Positions 33,717-42,153 of a stretch of 64,000 nucleotides of DNA are shown piece by piece. The stretch's first letter is position 1. The number at the start of each line of letters is the position of its first letter. The translations under genes were made by a program, and so were the position numbers. The notes below the pieces were generated by a model. The model was not told the DNA's origin and did not search any database. It saw nothing but the letters and a program-made list of their open reading frames with translations. This DNA comes from Allobosea sp. (lineage in GTDB: Bacteria; Pseudomonadota; Alphaproteobacteria; Rhizobiales; Beijerinckiaceae), in assembly GCA_024231975.1 (NCBI GenBank), contig JAAEQB010000071.1, forward strand, positions 61,717 to 125,716. The letters are read 5' to 3'.

Positions 33717-34547
33717 CTAGGCATCCCAGTCGGGCGCCCAATCGAAGCTGGAATAGCGCTGGCCGCTGGCGAGCCCGTGGATCGCCGCCATGTCTTCTTC
33801 AGACAACTCGAAATCGAAGACGTCGAGATTGGCGCGCATGTTCTCCGGGCGGGCCGAGCGCGGGATCGCCCCGACCCCGTCTTGCTGGATCAGCCAGCGC
33901 AGCGTCACCTGCCCGGCGCTCTTGCCGTATTTGCGGCCGAGGGCCTGGAGCAACTCGTTGTCGAAGACCTTGCCGCGCGCGATCGGCTGGTAGGCATTGA
34001 GCAGCATGCCGGCCTGCCGCATCCGGGCGAGCAGCTTCTGCTGCGACAGGAAGGGGTGGTATTCGACCTGGTTGCAGAACAGCTCGGCCTTGTGCACGTC
34101 GAGCGCCTCGTCGAGCAGCGCGAGCGTGAAATTGCTGACGCCGATCAGGCGGGTCCGGCCCTTGCGCTTTTCCTCGGCGAAAGCCGCCAACGTCTCGCCG
34201 AGCGGAATGTCCTTTGCCGGCCAATGGACCAGGAGGAGATCGACCTGGTCGAGCCCGAGCCGCTCCAGACTCTCGTCGACGCGGCGATGGACCGTGTCGG
34301 GCTGAAGATCGTTGAACCAGATCTTGGTGGTGACGAAGAGCTCGGCCCGCGCCACGCCCGAGCTGCGGATCGCGCGCCCGACCTCGACCTCGTTGCCATA
34401 GCGGATCGCGGTGTCGATCTGCCGGTAGCCGAGGTCGATCGCGGCGCGGATCGCTGCTTCGCCCGCCGGCCCGGTCAGCTCGAAGGTGCCGAGCCCGAGG
34501 GCCGGGATGGGCTCGCCCTGGATCGTCTTGGTCATCGGCGAGGTCAT
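33717..34547 (-). CDS. Aldo/keto reductase
   Basis: A 276-residue (alpha/beta)8 NADPH-dependent reductase. The catalytic tetrad is visible as Asp and Tyr in QIDTAIRYGNE, Lys in VTTKIWF and His in LLLVHWPAK. Other family marks are GVSNFTLALL, NQVEYHPFL and a C-terminal IPRSARPENMRAN cofactor site. The start overlaps the aroQ stop as ATGA (34544-34547), so it is coupled to the dehydroquinase. In context it could reduce a keto group of a hydroaromatic acid. Confidence 0.9.
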   Translation of the reverse strand: MTSPMTKTIQGEPIPALGLGTFELTGPAGEAAIRAAIDLGYRQIDTAIRYGNEVEVGRAIRSSGVARAELFVTTKIWFNDLQPDTVHRRVDESLERLGLDQVDLLLVHWPAKDIPLGETLAAFAEEKRKGRTRLIGVSNFTLALLDEALDVHKAELFCNQVEYHPFLSQQKLLARMRQAGMLLNAYQPIARGKVFDNELLQALGRKYGKSAGQVTLRWLIQQDGVGAIPRSARPENMRANLDVFDFELSEEDMAAIHGLASGQRYSSFDWAPDWDA

Positions 34548-34978
34548 CGGGTCATCTCCGCCATGGCCCGCAGAGCGAGCCGGTAGCCATAGGCGCCGAG
34601 GCCGGCGATGACGGCGGTCGCCGTCCGCGAGACCAGCGAGTTGTGATAGATCGCCTCGCGCTGATGGATGTTCGAAATGTGCAGTTCGATCTTGGGCCGA
34701 TCGAACATCTTGAGCGCGTCGAGGATCGCGATCGAGGTGAAGCTGTAGCCGGCCGGATTGATGATGATCCCTGCCGCCTTGGCCCGGGCCGCGTGGATGG
34801 CTTCGATGATCTCGCCCTCGAAATTGGACTGGCGGAACTCGACGGCAAGGCCGAGCTCGGCCGCATCCGCCTCGCACCAGCCGCAGATCTCGTCCAGCGT
34901 CGTATGGCCGTAGATCTCCGGCTCGCGCTGCCCCAGCAGATTGAGGTTCGGTCCGTTCAGGATGAAGATCGTCCGCAT
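34544..34978 (-). CDS. aroQ: Type II 3-dehydroquinate dehydratase
   Basis: A 144-residue type II dehydroquinase. It has FILNGPNLNLLGQREPEIYG with catalytic Arg and Tyr of the lid loop, QSNFEGEIIEAIH, NPAGYSFTSIAILDAL (substrate Asn), ELHISNIHQRE (catalytic His) and AGLGAYGYRLAL. It interconverts 3-dehydroquinate and 3-dehydroshikimate. ATG at 34978 follows ggaggacggga; earlier in-frame starts lie in non-conserved sequence. It is placed inside an ABC importer operon, between the binding protein and the permeases. That argues for a catabolic rather than a biosynthetic role. Confidence 0.93.
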   Translation of the reverse strand: MRTIFILNGPNLNLLGQREPEIYGHTTLDEICGWCEADAAELGLAVEFRQSNFEGEIIEAIHAARAKAAGIIINPAGYSFTSIAILDALKMFDRPKIELHISNIHQREAIYHNSLVSRTATAVIAGLGAYGYRLALRAMAEMTR

Positions 34979-35006
34979 TCCCGTCCTCCGCGACAGCGGT
35001 AAGGTC

Positions 35007-35070
35007 GGCGCGGCGGCAGGAACCGCCGCGCCCATGCCTGTTCTGGCGTATAAGGGCTGAGCCGCCCTTA
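35007..35070 (-). terminator. Two tandem hairpins after the binding-protein gene
   Basis: Perfect 10-base stem ggcgcggcgg/ccgccgcgcc (35007-35016, 35023-35032), and taagggc/gcccta-type stem (35051-35057, 35064-35070) that includes the binding-protein stop codon. There is no T-run, so they look like an mRNA-stabilising or attenuating intercistronic structure rather than a full terminator. Confidence 0.5.
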
Positions 35071-35898
35071 CTTGGCGACGGTGAAGGGCACGCCTTCGAC
35101 CGAAGCCGGGAAGGTCGGCAGCGGCTGCGCCAGCCACTTCTGGCTGATCTTCTCGAGCCGGCCGTCGGCGGCGATCTTGTCGATGAACCCGTTCAGCCAG
35201 GTGTTGATCTCGGCGTCGCCGAGCTTGGTGGTGACGCCCTGCCACTGCTCGTTGAAGACGAGCTTCTGCTCGAAGTCGTTGCCGGGCGAAGCCTTGTCGA
35301 GATTGATCTTGTAGGTGGTGTTGCCGCCGATCGCGTCGACCTGCCCGGAGACCAGCGCCTGCATGGTCGAGCTGTCGTCGTCGAAGCGGCGGATATTCGG
35401 GACGTCGCCGAGCAGCGTGGTGATCGCCTTGTCCTGGGCGGCGCCGCGCGGCACGCCGATGCGCAGGTTGCGGGCATCCTCGATCTTCTCGATCTTGTTC
35501 TTCTTGCTGGAGAGCAGGATGATCTTCAGACCGGAATAGGGCTTGGAGAACTGCACCGCCTTGGCGCGGTCGGGATACATCCCCATCACCGCCATCTGCA
35601 GGTCGACCTTGTTGGTCAGGAGGTTCGGGATGCGGGCGGCGACCGCGTTCGGCACGAACTCGACCTTGACGCCGAGCTCCTCGCCGATCAGCCGGCCGAC
35701 ATCGACGTCATAGCCGATGTTCTGGCCGCTGGCGTCGATCGAGCCCCAGGGAGCCTGCTCGCCCATCACGCCGATGCGGATGACGCCGGCCTTCTTGATC
35801 TTCTCGAGCGCCTGCGCGTCAGCCTGCGATACGGTGCCAATGAGACCGAGACCCGCGACCATCGCGAGCGCGGCACGGCGCGAAAACTTGCCCAACAT
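35068..35898 (-). CDS. Family 3 solute-binding protein of a polar-amino-acid-type ABC transporter
   Basis: A 276-residue periplasmic protein with signal MLGKFSRRAALAMVAGLGLI... cleaved about residue 28 (ADA). It has the family-3 core GYDVDVGRLIGEELGVKVEFV and the carboxylate-binding Arg in MYPDRAKAVQFSKPY. At the place where amino-acid receptors usually have the Asp that holds the alpha-amino group (VDAVVAD-type), this one reads VDAIGGNTTY. By eye this is Asn, suggesting a ligand without an amino group. First gene of the operon, with ggaggaag before the start. Confidence 0.9.
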   Translation of the reverse strand: MLGKFSRRAALAMVAGLGLIGTVSQADAQALEKIKKAGVIRIGVMGEQAPWGSIDASGQNIGYDVDVGRLIGEELGVKVEFVPNAVAARIPNLLTNKVDLQMAVMGMYPDRAKAVQFSKPYSGLKIILLSSKKNKIEKIEDARNLRIGVPRGAAQDKAITTLLGDVPNIRRFDDDSSTMQALVSGQVDAIGGNTTYKINLDKASPGNDFEQKLVFNEQWQGVTTKLGDAEINTWLNGFIDKIAADGRLEKISQKWLAQPLPTFPASVEGVPFTVAK

Positions 35899-36029
35899 GA
35901 CTTCCTCCTCCGGGTTGTTGTGTTGTCACCAATTCCTGCTGTCGCGATCGTCTTTTGGTGGCGATCCAGGCCCCTTGTCCCGACAGCAATCTCCTTGATC
36001 GGCTTGCGTGCTCCCGCCCTCCGTCTCGC

Positions 36030-36935
36030 TCATGCCGCCGTCGCGAGCGCGCGGTAATGCGCCAGCGTTCGGGCGATACCGTCGCGCAACGACGTCTGCG
36101 GGATCGCGCCTAGAACCCCCTCGAACGGAGTCGGCGCGATCTCAGCCGCCATCGGCACCGTCGGCCCGTCGAAGCCGATCCGTGCTCCCGGAATCTCGGC
36201 CTCGATCACGGCGATAACCTCCGCGATATCGGCGGTTCCGCCGGTCAGCGAGAAGGCGTGCGCGCCCGTGATCGGCTTCGTCGCAGCCGCTGCGAAGGCC
36301 GCCGCGACATCGCCGACGAAGATCAGGTCCTGTGCGCCGGAATAGTCGATGGTGAAGGGCTGCCCGGCCGCCGCGGCACGGCAGGCGAGGGTCGGGCCGG
36401 CAGTCAGGCCGATCTCGCGGCCCGGCCCGTAGACGATGGTCGGGCGCAGGCCGACGCTGGCGATGCCGTCATCGTGCCAATAGGCGCGGGCACAGCCTTC
36501 GGTCGCCAGCTTGAAGGCGCCGTAATGGGTGATCGGCTCGGGCCTGGTGCCGTCATCCGGTCCGAAGACGGCGCCGCTACTGGCATAGGCAACCTGCGCA
36601 ATGCCGTTGGCCTTGGCCGCGGCGAAAACGTTGAGCGTCCCGATCAAGTTGACCTGCGCGCCGAGGACGGGATCGGCCTTGCAGGCCGGCGTCAGCAAAG
36701 CGGCAAGATGGATGATGGCGGAGCAGCCGCGCGCCGCCTGCACGAGCGCCGCAGCATCGGTGATGTCGCCCTGGACCCATTCGGCCTGCTCGGCGAGTTC
36801 GCCGGCGATCTCGCGCAGCACGCGCCGATCGGTCGAGCGGTCGAAGATCCTGACGGCATGGCCGTCTTCGGCCAGCCGCTTCAGGATCCAGCCGCCCAAA
36901 AAGCCGCCGCCGCCGGTGACGAGGATGCGCGTCAT
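36030..36935 (-). CDS. NAD(P)-dependent epimerase/dehydratase (extended SDR)
   Basis: A 301-residue extended SDR. It has N-terminal ILVTGGGGFLGGW, VQGDITD, IIHLAA and catalytic YGAFK in ITHYGAFKLATEG. The product family acts on nucleotide sugars, but also on aldehydes and uronates. It overlaps the upstream 237-residue gene by ATGA (36932-36935), so the two are co-translated from the divergent promoter at 37646-37799. Confidence 0.88.
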   Translation of the reverse strand: MTRILVTGGGGFLGGWILKRLAEDGHAVRIFDRSTDRRVLREIAGELAEQAEWVQGDITDAAALVQAARGCSAIIHLAALLTPACKADPVLGAQVNLIGTLNVFAAAKANGIAQVAYASSGAVFGPDDGTRPEPITHYGAFKLATEGCARAYWHDDGIASVGLRPTIVYGPGREIGLTAGPTLACRAAAAGQPFTIDYSGAQDLIFVGDVAAAFAAAATKPITGAHAFSLTGGTADIAEVIAVIEAEIPGARIGFDGPTVPMAAEIAPTPFEGVLGAIPQTSLRDGIARTLAHYRALATAA

Positions 36936-37645
36936 GCCCGCACCTGCCGGTTCGCGTCCTGCATATCCTCGCTGGTCAGGCTGAAGGCGGTCTCGTAGAG
37001 ATCCACCACCGGCGCTGTCAGAGCACCGGTCGCGATGGCCAGGCGCTCGATCTCCGGCACTGCCGCTTCGAGGCCAGCGCGCTGCGAGCCCTCGACCAGG
37101 ATCACCGCGTCAAAGGCCTTCTCGGCCATCGCGCTGCGTATTTCGGTCTCGCGAGTCCGGACGCTCGAAACCTCCGAGCGGGCGACACCGAGATGGACGC
37201 AGGACACGCCCGGCAGCGCCAGGATCGCATCGACGAGGCTCTGCGCCGCCTGCCGGAGCGCGGTATCGGCCTCCGGATGCGCGAAATCGAAGCGGATGGT
37301 CGCCATGCTGCCGCCATCGCCATTGCCGGCATTTGCAACGCGCTCGCAGGCGACGCGCAGGAAATTCTGGAAGCTCGGCGCCACCGCCGCCGTCCACGGC
37401 GTCGGGTTGTTCAGCCGGGCGAGATAGCCGGGCGAACGGAAGACCTCGAGGTCATCGCCGGCATAGATCGTGCCGAAGACGTAGCGGGCGGCCTCCGGTG
37501 CATGCAGGCGCTTGCCTGTCCGGAAGCCCGGCACCGAGAGGCGTTCAGGCATGTGCTCCCGGGTATGCCACTCGATGTATTCGCCATGCTGGCCGGCGGC
37601 GATGTCGTGCCAGATCGCCAGGAAGGCTGAACCTTTCAGTCCCAT
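36932..37645 (-). CDS. EthD-like dimeric alpha/beta-barrel protein of unknown function
   Basis: A 237-residue protein. The N-terminal half has AIWHDIAAGQHGEYIEWHTR and REHMPERLSVPGFRTGKR, a pattern seen in EthD-like or stress-responsive alpha/beta-barrel proteins that often accompany catabolic enzymes. The second half (from about residue 115) looks like a further ferredoxin-like domain. No catalytic role can be assigned. It is divergent from the SDR at 37800. Confidence 0.75.
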   Translation of the reverse strand: MGLKGSAFLAIWHDIAAGQHGEYIEWHTREHMPERLSVPGFRTGKRLHAPEAARYVFGTIYAGDDLEVFRSPGYLARLNNPTPWTAAVAPSFQNFLRVACERVANAGNGDGGSMATIRFDFAHPEADTALRQAAQSLVDAILALPGVSCVHLGVARSEVSSVRTRETEIRSAMAEKAFDAVILVEGSQRAGLEAAVPEIERLAIATGALTAPVVDLYETAFSLTSEDMQDANRQVRA

Positions 37646-37799
37646 CTCGTCCGTCTCTCGAGCCTCCCGCCATCAGCCAGCCTGTGCTCGGCAGCTTGAC
37701 AACGGGGCCGTTTCCTCAGCAACTAGCCCACTAGAATGTTAGTATGTTGGATGAGTCAAGCGGTTAATCGCCGGGGCGATCCGACAGGGAGGAAGACAG

Positions 37800-38540
37800 A
37801 TGCAGGCAGCGGAAACGGCCAGGGTCGCGATCGTGACCGGGGGAGCGGGTGGATTGGGCTTCCCGATCGCCGAGCGGCTCGCCGCCAAAGGGCACAAGGT
37901 CGCGATCTGGGATATCGACGCCGGCCGCGCCGAGCAGGCCGCGGCGAAGCTGCCGAACGCCAGGGGTTACAAGGTCGACGTCACTGATGCCGCCGCGGTC
38001 AGCGCCGCGACCGAGAAGGTCGTGGCCGATCTCGGCCCACTCGGCATCCTCGTCACCTGCGCCGGCCATAATGGCCCGCTCGCCCCCTTTGCGGAGTATC
38101 CGGCCGAAGGCTGGCGCTTCGTCATGTCGCTCAACCTCGATGCCGTCTTCCATTGCTGCCAGGCGGCGGTGCGCGAGATGCTCAAGACCGGTTATGGCCG
38201 CATCGTCAACCTCGCCTCGATCGCCGGCAAGGAGGGCAATCCGAACGCCGTCGCCTACTCCGCCTCGAAGGCCGGCGTGATCGGCCTGACCAAGTCGATC
38301 GGCAAGGAGCTGGCGGCGACGCCGATCGTGGTCAACTGCGTGACGCCGGCGGCGATCGAGACAGAGATGCTCAACCAGCTGACGCCGGAGTTCAAGGCCT
38401 TCGTCACCGCCAAGATCCCGATGGGCCGGCTCGGCCAGGCGGAAGAGGTCGCGGCGCTGGTCGGCTGGCTCGCCTCGGAGGAGTGCTCGTTCTCGACGGG
38501 CGCGGTCTTCGACATCTCCGGCGGCCGCGCGACCTATTGA
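37800..38540 (+). CDS. Short-chain dehydrogenase/reductase
   Basis: A 246-residue classical SDR. It has cofactor loop VTGGAGGLGFPIAE, an NAG-equivalent VTCAGHNGPL, catalytic Ser in NLASIAGKEG, YSASK and the C-terminal SFSTGAVFDISGGRATY. FabG-like, but the context is catabolic: it is followed after 10 bases by a TIM-barrel enzyme and then a GntR regulator. It may oxidise a ring hydroxyl, for example as a quinate/shikimate-type dehydrogenase; inference only. Strong ribosome site agggaggaag upstream. Confidence 0.9.
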   Translation: MQAAETARVAIVTGGAGGLGFPIAERLAAKGHKVAIWDIDAGRAEQAAAKLPNARGYKVDVTDAAAVSAATEKVVADLGPLGILVTCAGHNGPLAPFAEYPAEGWRFVMSLNLDAVFHCCQAAVREMLKTGYGRIVNLASIAGKEGNPNAVAYSASKAGVIGLTKSIGKELAATPIVVNCVTPAAIETEMLNQLTPEFKAFVTAKIPMGRLGQAEEVAALVGWLASEECSFSTGAVFDISGGRATY

Positions 38541-38550
38541 GGATTTCGCC

Positions 38551-39369
38551 GTGCACCAAAGCTACCCCCTGTCTCTCGCTTATCTGACCGTTTTTGGCTG
38601 TCCGCCTGTCGAGCATGTCCGCGCCGCAGCAGCAGCCGGATACGACGCCGCCGGCCTCAGGCTGATCGCGCCGCATGGCCTCGAACTCGCCCACCCGATC
38701 GTCGGGGACAAGACGCTGATCCGCGAGATCAAGAGTGTCGCCGCCGATCTCGGCGTCAGCTTCCTCGACGGCGAGGTCTTCACCCTGCTGCCGCAGACCG
38801 ATGTCGAAGCCTGGTTGCCGGTGATCGAGACTGCGGCCGAGCTCGGCATGCCGTTGATGCAGATCACCTCGGAGGACCCCGTGAGATCGCGCGAGGCCGA
38901 CAATCTCGGCCGGATCGCCGATGTCGCCAACGGGCACGGCATCAAGATGGCGATCGAGTTCATGCGCTGGCGCGCGGCGGCGACGATCGAGGGCGCAGCC
39001 GAGTTGGCGAGGGCGTCCGGTCGCGGCAATGTCGGCATCCTCCTGGATACGCTGCATCTGTCACGCTCGGGCGGCAGCCCGGCCAGCGTCGCGGCGCTGC
39101 CCGGCGAGCTCATGCTCTATCTCCAGCTCTGCGATGCGCCGGCCGGGCAGCCCGCCAGCGATGCGGACGCCGTCGCCGAGGCGCGCGGCGCGCGGCTGCT
39201 GCCGGGCGAAGGCGATCTCTGGCTGAGAGAGCTGATGGCGGTGCTCCCGCGCGACATCTGGATCAGCGTCGAGACCCCGCATGAAAGCGTCGCGGGGCTG
39301 AGCTTCACCGAGAAGGCAAAGCGCGGGATGCAGGCGACGCGGGCGTTCCTCGATTCGCTTGCGACGTGA
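38551..39369 (+). CDS. Sugar phosphate isomerase/epimerase-family TIM barrel
   Basis: A 272-residue AP-endonuclease-2-type TIM barrel starting at GTG 38551 (tgagga upstream). Metal-ligand stretches are MAIEFMRW, ILLDTLHLSRSGG, LQLCDAPAG and ISVETPHES. It is clearly paralogous to the protein at 57564-58406: both have SLAYLT, a LDTLH/VDALH motif followed by an R-S run, and QLCDAP. This family includes 3-dehydroshikimate dehydratases as well as sugar isomerases, so a role in hydroaromatic breakdown is possible. Confidence 0.88.
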   Translation: MHQSYPLSLAYLTVFGCPPVEHVRAAAAAGYDAAGLRLIAPHGLELAHPIVGDKTLIREIKSVAADLGVSFLDGEVFTLLPQTDVEAWLPVIETAAELGMPLMQITSEDPVRSREADNLGRIADVANGHGIKMAIEFMRWRAAATIEGAAELARASGRGNVGILLDTLHLSRSGGSPASVAALPGELMLYLQLCDAPAGQPASDADAVAEARGARLLPGEGDLWLRELMAVLPRDIWISVETPHESVAGLSFTEKAKRGMQATRAFLDSLAT

Positions 39370-39498
39370 TCACGTGCAACTTGACAGAAAGCCGCCTGTC
39401 GGAAGACCGCTCTTCTGACTGACGATACAGGGTTGCGGATGCCGCTCGCCTCAGTCGGGGCGAGCCAGCATCCGATAGGGTCGAGGAGGTCCATCACG

Positions 39499-40212
39499 GT
39501 GGATGCAAGGCCACGAGGGCTATTGACGGCGCGCGTCACCGAGCGATTGCGCCGAGCCATTCTCGAGGGCGAGGTCGAGCTCGGCGACGCCTTGTCGGAG
39601 GACAAGCTCGCCTCCCGGCTCGGGGTCAGCCGCAGCCCGGTTCATGAGGCGCTGACGGCGCTGGAGCAGGAGGGCCTGATCGACATCCGGCCGCAACGCG
39701 GCAGTTTCGTCTTCCTGCCGACGCGAGAGGATATCGAGAATCTCTGCGAGTTCCGCCGCATGATCGAGGCGGAGGCGCTGAGCCTGGCCATGGCGCGCAA
39801 GCGGGCTGAGACGCTCGCCGCGATGACGGCGGCCGCCCGCAAGATGCACGAGGCGATCCTCGCCGAGGACCACTATGGCAGCGCCAACGCCGACACCGAA
39901 TTGCACCTCGTGGCGATCGAGAACAGCGGCAACAGCTATCTGATCGATGCCTACCGGCTGGTGTCGGGAAAGGTGGCAGCGATTCGCTCGCATAACTCCA
40001 CCGGCACGATCCGCAACGAGGCCAGCGCGGAGCACTTTGCGATCATCGACAAGCTCGAAAGAGATGACCTTGCCGCGGCCATCGAGGCGATGTCGACTCA
40101 TATCCTGAAGATGACGGAGCGCTATACAATCAGGCTACCGGCCGGCCGCGCGACGGGCGGCCGGGCCTCCCGCAGCTCCTCGCTGGACCAGTTCAGCCCG
40201 CTGCTGGATTGA
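39499..40212 (+). CDS. GntR-family regulator, FCD subgroup
   Basis: A 237-residue regulator. The winged helix is RLRRAILEGEVELGDALSED with LASRLGVSRSPVHEALTALEQEGL, followed by FCD helices with DTELHLVAIENSGNSYLIDAYR and HFAIIDKLERDDLAAAIEAM. GTG at 39499 is chosen because gaggaggt ends 8 bases upstream; the in-frame TTG at 39433 and ATG at 39439 lack one. It probably controls the divergent cluster at 36030-39369. Its operator was not pinned down; ctag-ccca-ctag at 37723-37734 is a weak candidate. Confidence 0.85.
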   Translation: MDARPRGLLTARVTERLRRAILEGEVELGDALSEDKLASRLGVSRSPVHEALTALEQEGLIDIRPQRGSFVFLPTREDIENLCEFRRMIEAEALSLAMARKRAETLAAMTAAARKMHEAILAEDHYGSANADTELHLVAIENSGNSYLIDAYRLVSGKVAAIRSHNSTGTIRNEASAEHFAIIDKLERDDLAAAIEAMSTHILKMTERYTIRLPAGRATGGRASRSSSLDQFSPLLD

Positions 40213-40227
40213 GCGGGTAGAGGACTT

Positions 40228-41316
40228 TCAGCGCTGCCAGGGCATCAGCCAGCGCTGCAGCCATTGCAGCCCGTAGGTCAGCAGCACGCCGAGCGCCATC
40301 ACCACGACGAGACCGGCATACATCTTCTCGGGGTTGAGCACCTCCCAATAGTAGAAGGTGATGTAGCCGACGCCCTGCTTCGCCCGCACGAACTCGACCG
40401 AGATGATCACGATCATCGCCGTTCCCAGCGCGATGCGCAGGCCGGCGAAGATCACCGGCATGGCGCCGGGCAGGATGACATGGCGCAGCATCGACCAGCC
40501 GCGCGCACCGTAATTGCGCCCGGCCATCAGGTAGACCTTGTCGATGCCGCGGACGCCGGCCATCGTGTTGATCGCCATCAGGATGAAGACGGCGAGCGCG
40601 ACCACGACGATCTTCGGGGCTTCGCCGAACGGGTCGGCGAACATCAGCATCACGATCGGGAAGATCGCGATCTTCGGCAGGACATAGATCGCCGACAGCG
40701 TCGTATCGAGCATCAGCCGCACCGTCTGGTTCATGCCCATCACGACGCCGAGCAGCACGCCCGGCACCGCTCCGAGGAGAAAGCCGCCGAGCACGCGCCC
40801 GACCGTCGCCAGGAGATGGCTCTCCGACAGCAGCTTCCAGACGCCGGCCATGCCGTTCGCGGCATAGACCTCGGGGATCAGCCAGGGCCGCCCGAGGAGG
40901 CTCGTGCCGGAGAAGCGGTCATAGCGCACCGTCAGGTCCCAGAGCCCGGCGGCGATACGCGAGGGCTGCGGGAACCAGGTGGTGTTGAGCAGGCCGTAAT
41001 CGCCGGCGAGCTGCCAGGTCAGCAGCACCAGCGCCGGAAAGCCAAAGGCGAGGGTGCGCTCATAGACGCCCCTGCCCCGCACCGGCACGAGCCGGCCGGC
41101 TCGCTCGCCGATCAGCACGAGCAGGATGAAGCTGAGGCCGATCGCCGGCCAGGCGAAATCGCGCCACAGGCCGAGCACGGCGAGCAGCGCATGCGCCGCC
41201 AGCCCGCCGACGGCGAGCAGGACGAGGGCGCGCTTGTCCCGCTCGGCAGTCACGCTGCGCGGCGCCGGCATGTCACCCTGCCCGCCTTCTATGTCTTTCG
41301 CGGAGGTAACGGTCAT
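40228..41316 (-). CDS. NitT/TauT-type ABC transporter permease
   Basis: A 362-residue permease, longer than the usual 250-280. The first 95 residues form an extra polar segment plus two to three hydrophobic spans; the SsuC/TauC-like core begins near VWKLLSESHLLATVGRVLGG and contains VLPKIAIFPIVMLMF and the EAA-type AGRNYGARGWSMLRHVILP loop. Its start overlaps the ATPase stop by ATGA (41313-41316). It is the last gene of the leftward operon. Confidence 0.9.
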   Translation of the reverse strand: MTVTSAKDIEGGQGDMPAPRSVTAERDKRALVLLAVGGLAAHALLAVLGLWRDFAWPAIGLSFILLVLIGERAGRLVPVRGRGVYERTLAFGFPALVLLTWQLAGDYGLLNTTWFPQPSRIAAGLWDLTVRYDRFSGTSLLGRPWLIPEVYAANGMAGVWKLLSESHLLATVGRVLGGFLLGAVPGVLLGVVMGMNQTVRLMLDTTLSAIYVLPKIAIFPIVMLMFADPFGEAPKIVVVALAVFILMAINTMAGVRGIDKVYLMAGRNYGARGWSMLRHVILPGAMPVIFAGLRIALGTAMIVIISVEFVRAKQGVGYITFYYWEVLNPEKMYAGLVVVMALGVLLTYGLQWLQRWLMPWQR

Positions 41317-42119
41317 GGCCGTGCTTCCATCGCCCGCGTCACCTCGGCGCTGAGCTTCTCCCAGATCGCGGCGCGATAGTCGGCGAAGGCCTTCAGGTTG
41401 GTCGTCGCGATGCTGCGCGGGCGCGGCAGATCAATCTGAAAGGTCGCAAGATGTCGGCCGGGCTGGGCGCTCATCAGGATGACGCGGTCGCCGAGCAGCA
41501 CGGCCTCATCGAGGCTGTGGGTGATGTAGAGCACGGTCTTGCGCGTCTCCTCCCAGATCCGCAGCAATTCCTCCTGGATGACGACGCGGGTCTGGGCGTC
41601 GAGCGCGCCGAGCGGCTCGTCCATCAGCAGCACCTCGGGATCGTTGGCGAGCGCCCTGACAATGCTGACGCGCTGCTTCATCCCGCCCGAGATCTGATGC
41701 GGGTAGTAGTCGGCGAACTTGGACAGGCCGACGCGGTCGAGCCAGAACCGGGCAGTGTCGAGGCGCTCCTTGCGTCCGATCCCACGCATCTGCAGGCCGA
41801 AGGCGACATTGTCGGCCAGCGTCTTCCAGGGAAAGATCGCATACTCCTGGAAGACGACGCTGTTCAGCGGCTTGTTCGCATCCGCGCCCGGCCGGATTTC
41901 GATCGCGCCCTGCGAGATCGATTCCAGCCCGGCGACCATGCGCAGGAAGGTCGACTTGCCGCAGCCGGACGGGCCGACGATGCAGACGAATTCACCATCG
42001 GCGACGTCGAGCGAGAAATCCTCCAGCGCGACCATGACGCCATCGGCCGTGGGATAGTGCTTGCTGACGTTGCGCGCGCCGATCTTCGGCGCGGCCACGA
42101 CCTGCATGGCCATCGTCAT
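41313..42119 (-). CDS. NitT/TauT-type ABC transporter ATP-binding protein
   Basis: A 268-residue ATPase. It has Walker A GPSGCGKST, Q-loop VFQEYAIFPWKTL, signature ISGGMKQRVSIVRAL, Walker B VLLMDEPLGALD and switch H in ITHSLDEA. ATG 42119 is preceded by ggaggg; the longer reading from 42290 overlaps the binding-protein gene and is rejected. Confidence 0.92.
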   Translation of the reverse strand: MTMAMQVVAAPKIGARNVSKHYPTADGVMVALEDFSLDVADGEFVCIVGPSGCGKSTFLRMVAGLESISQGAIEIRPGADANKPLNSVVFQEYAIFPWKTLADNVAFGLQMRGIGRKERLDTARFWLDRVGLSKFADYYPHQISGGMKQRVSIVRALANDPEVLLMDEPLGALDAQTRVVIQEELLRIWEETRKTVLYITHSLDEAVLLGDRVILMSAQPGRHLATFQIDLPRPRSIATTNLKAFADYRAAIWEKLSAEVTRAMEARP

Positions 42120-42153
42120 CGCATGGCCCTCCGGGCTGGCAGTGAGCCCCTCC

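Noticed and set aside
37723..37734. ctag-ccca-ctag as GntR operator
   Set aside because: Arms of four bases are too short to claim; mentioned only as a weak candidate under the regulator.
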